This document shows, piece after piece, positions 53,245-55,006 of a stretch of DNA of 55,006 nucleotides. The translations under genes were made by a program, and so were the position numbers. How positions within the stretch are numbered: the stretch's first letter is position 1; every line of letters starts with the position of its first letter. The notes beneath the pieces were generated by a model. The model was given only the letters and a program-made list of their open reading frames with translations. It did no database searches and was not told the origin of the DNA. Source of the DNA: Pseudomonadota bacterium (lineage in GTDB: Bacteria > Pseudomonadota > Gammaproteobacteria > Burkholderiales > Ferrovaceae); assembly GCA_021826025.1 (NCBI GenBank), contig JAKBBG010000003.1, positions 1-55,006 on the forward strand. Reading direction: 5' to 3'.

Positions 53245-55006
53245 TCACCGGGCGTTACCCAGGGCATCGCTTTTCCCAACCCCTTGAATTTTCTGGAGCG
53301 TTTCCTGCAGCAGACGCTTTTCTTCCAGGGTCAGGGCCCGCTCCGCGGCCAGGGCCCGGAGCTTTTCGCTGGTGCGCCGCAGCGCCAGTTCGTTCAGGCG
53401 GACCAGCCCTTCGCGGTAAAGCAGGGCCAACTGGTCCGTTGGACTCGATTCGACCGCTGGAAATTCCCGGCGCAGGGCCTCCTGGATGTAAAAGCTTTCC
53501 GGCTGCCCCCTGAAATGTTCCACGATGTCCCGCACCAGCACCTGCCCTTCCCGCTCCCCGATGAATTCAGCCACCCGGCGCAAGGCAGCTTCGTCCGGCG
53601 GGCCCCCGTCCTGGCCGGGCACCCCTTCTTCCCGCACCAGGTCCGGACGGTGCAGAAGACACGCGAGCAGCCGGGCGGCCAGCGAAATCGGCGCTTCCCG
53701 CACCGGAATGCGGGCGCGTTGCGGCGCAGGCTGCGCCGGGGCCCGCCCCATCAGCAGCTCGAGGTCCCGTGCATCGACCTGGGCCAGCGCCGCCACCCGC
53801 TTGCGCAACAACAGGGAGAGCGCCGGCGCGGTGATCTGTCCCAGGCGCGCTTTGGCCGCCTGGAGGAACTGGGCACGCCCTTCCGCACGCGCCATGTCCA
53901 CGCCGCGGGTCAGCGTTTCGAGCAGGAACTCGGATGCGGGCGTGGCAGCGCCCAGCAAGGCTTCAAACGCGGCCGCCCCCTGGCCGCGCACGTAACTGTC
54001 GGGATCCTCGCCTTCGGGCAGGAACAGGAAAGACACCTGCTTGCCGTCCGCCAGGTGCGGCAGCGCCACCTCCAGGGCGCGCTGCGCCGCATTGCGGCCG
54101 GCCTGGTCTCCGTCGAAGGCAAACACCACGTGATCGGCCATGCGCAGCAGCTTTTGCACATGAACCGCCGAAGTGGCCGTCCCCAGCGTCGCCACGGCAT
54201 ATTCCACCCCGGCCTGGGCCAGGGCCACCACGTCCATGTACCCTTCCACCACGACCACCCGCCCGCCATCGCGAATGGCGCGGCGGGCCTGCGGCAGTCC
54301 ATAGAGCTCGCGGCCCTTTTCAAACAGGGGGGTTTCGGGCGAATTCAGGTATTTGGGCTCCCCCGGTCCGATCACCCGCCCGCCGAAACCGATCACCGAG
54401 CCGCGGCTGTCCTGGATGGGGAACATCACGCGGCCGCGGAAACGGTCGTAGCGCTTGCCGTCGCTCTCGATGACGAGCCCCGATTCCACCAGCGCCGGGG
54501 CCTCGTAGTCCGGGAAGGCCCGGGACAGGTTGCGCCAGCCGTCCGGCGCATAGCCCAGGCCGAAGCGGGCGGCGATGGCGCCGGTCAGGCCGCGCTGCTT
54601 GAGGTACTGGATGGCGGCAGGCGAGCCTTTGAGCTCGGCCCGGTAATAATCCGAGGCCTGCCGCAGCGTCTCTCCCAGGTCAAGGCGCGCTTCCGTCCGC
54701 TGTGTCGCAACGGGCGCCTCGTTCGGCACGTCGAGCCCAACCTGTCCGGCAAGCTCGTGAACCGCGTCCACAAAGCCCGCCCCGGTGTATTCCATGATGA
54801 ACCCCAGGGCCGTGCCGCTCGCGCCGCAGCCGAAACAGTAATAGAACTGCTTGCTCGGGCTGACTGAAAAGGAAGGGGACTTTTCGGAATGGAAAGGGCA
54901 GCGCGCCACGTAGTTGGCGCCGGCCTTCTTGAGGGGTACGTAGCGTTCGATCGTCTCGACGATATCGACACGACCCAGAAGCGTTTGAATGAAATCCCTG
55001 GGAATC
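53245..55006 (-). CDS. dnaG: DNA primase DnaG, cut at its start codon by the window edge
   Basis: The visible protein is about 586 residues and lacks only the start codon: the frame begins IPRDFIQTLLGRVDIVETIE, the normal DnaG N-terminus after Met. The zinc site (ARCPFHSEKSPSF, YYCFGCGASG) and the TOPRIM region (VVVEGYMDVVALAQAGVEYA, VFAFDGDQAGRNAA) are present, followed by a C-terminal DnaB-binding domain. It makes RNA primers for replication. The gap to rpoD is 85 bases. Confidence 0.96.
   Translation of the reverse strand, partial: IPRDFIQTLLGRVDIVETIERYVPLKKAGANYVARCPFHSEKSPSFSVSPSKQFYYCFGCGASGTALGFIMEYTGAGFVDAVHELAGQVGLDVPNEAPVATQRTEARLDLGETLRQASDYYRAELKGSPAAIQYLKQRGLTGAIAARFGLGYAPDGWRNLSRAFPDYEAPALVESGLVIESDGKRYDRFRGRVMFPIQDSRGSVIGFGGRVIGPGEPKYLNSPETPLFEKGRELYGLPQARRAIRDGGRVVVVEGYMDVVALAQAGVEYAVATLGTATSAVHVQKLLRMADHVVFAFDGDQAGRNAAQRALEVALPHLADGKQVSFLFLPEGEDPDSYVRGQGAAAFEALLGAATPASEFLLETLTRGVDMARAEGRAQFLQAAKARLGQITAPALSLLLRKRVAALAQVDARDLELLMGRAPAQPAPQRARIPVREAPISLAARLLACLLHRPDLVREEGVPGQDGGPPDEAALRRVAEFIGEREGQVLVRDIVEHFRGQPESFYIQEALRREFPAVESSPTDQLALLYREGLVRLNELALRRTSEKLRALAAERALTLEEKRLLQETLQKIQGVGKSDALGNAR

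Overview
The window comes from a high-GC betaproteobacterium. The separate ureA/ureB/ureC genes, System I cytochrome c maturation, and dnaG-rpoD-tRNA order all fit this. So does an mtoD-mtoA-mtoB-cymA cluster in the order I recall from iron-oxidising Gallionellaceae such as Sideroxydans. The genus cannot be fixed from sequence alone. No stretch longer than 300 bases lacks a gene, and no CRISPR array, insertion sequence, rRNA or prophage is visible.

Layout, left to right. Positions 1-4515 (+) hold the end of a Tad (Flp-type) pilus cluster: two TadE/G-like pseudopilins, a receiver-less TadZ, the TadA ATPase, TadB and TadC. Positions 4527-8674 (-) hold an OFA-type MFS carrier with a cytosolic gamma-glutamyltransferase-like hydrolase, and a second MFS carrier. 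Positions 8783-15589 hold a complete cytochrome c maturation system in two converging operons, ccmABCDE (+) and ccmFGHI (-). Positions 15696-20792 hold an accessory stretch: a universal stress protein, a Spy-like protein with a Gly/Trp-rich secreted protein, a GlcG/HbpS-like protein, a dps-cidA-lrgB-DUF2721 operon and a TPR membrane protein.

Positions 20957-29185 (+) hold a NarX/NarL-like two-component pair followed by mtoD (monoheme), mtoA (ten CXXCH), mtoB (outer-membrane barrel) and cymA (tetraheme). A second Spy-like/small-protein pair, paralogous to the one at 16-17 kb, follows. Together the four mto/cymA genes encode sixteen haem sites and a path from the inner membrane to the outer membrane, probably for iron oxidation or other extracellular electron transfer. 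The Ccm system in the same window would attach the haems. A 7-2-7 palindrome lies upstream of mtoD where an activator would sit. A four-PAS GGDEF-EAL protein converges on this cluster.

Positions 32163-49496 (-) form one apparent 18-gene operon for short-chain amides and urea: an ABC transporter (urtABCDE/fmdDEF type), formamidase with FmdB, aliphatic amidase AmiE, urease with accessory proteins and a HupE/UreJ nickel permease. It ends in a hybrid histidine kinase whose N-terminal half is an NCS1-type transporter, followed by its LuxR-type response regulator. A divergent porin (FmdC-like) shares the promoter region. The system would import amides and urea, hydrolyse them to ammonia, and sense a substrate through the transporter-like half of the kinase. 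The kinase is the most unusual protein here.

Positions 51191-55006 (-) are housekeeping: tRNA-CAU, rpoD, and dnaG, which is cut only at its start codon by the window edge.
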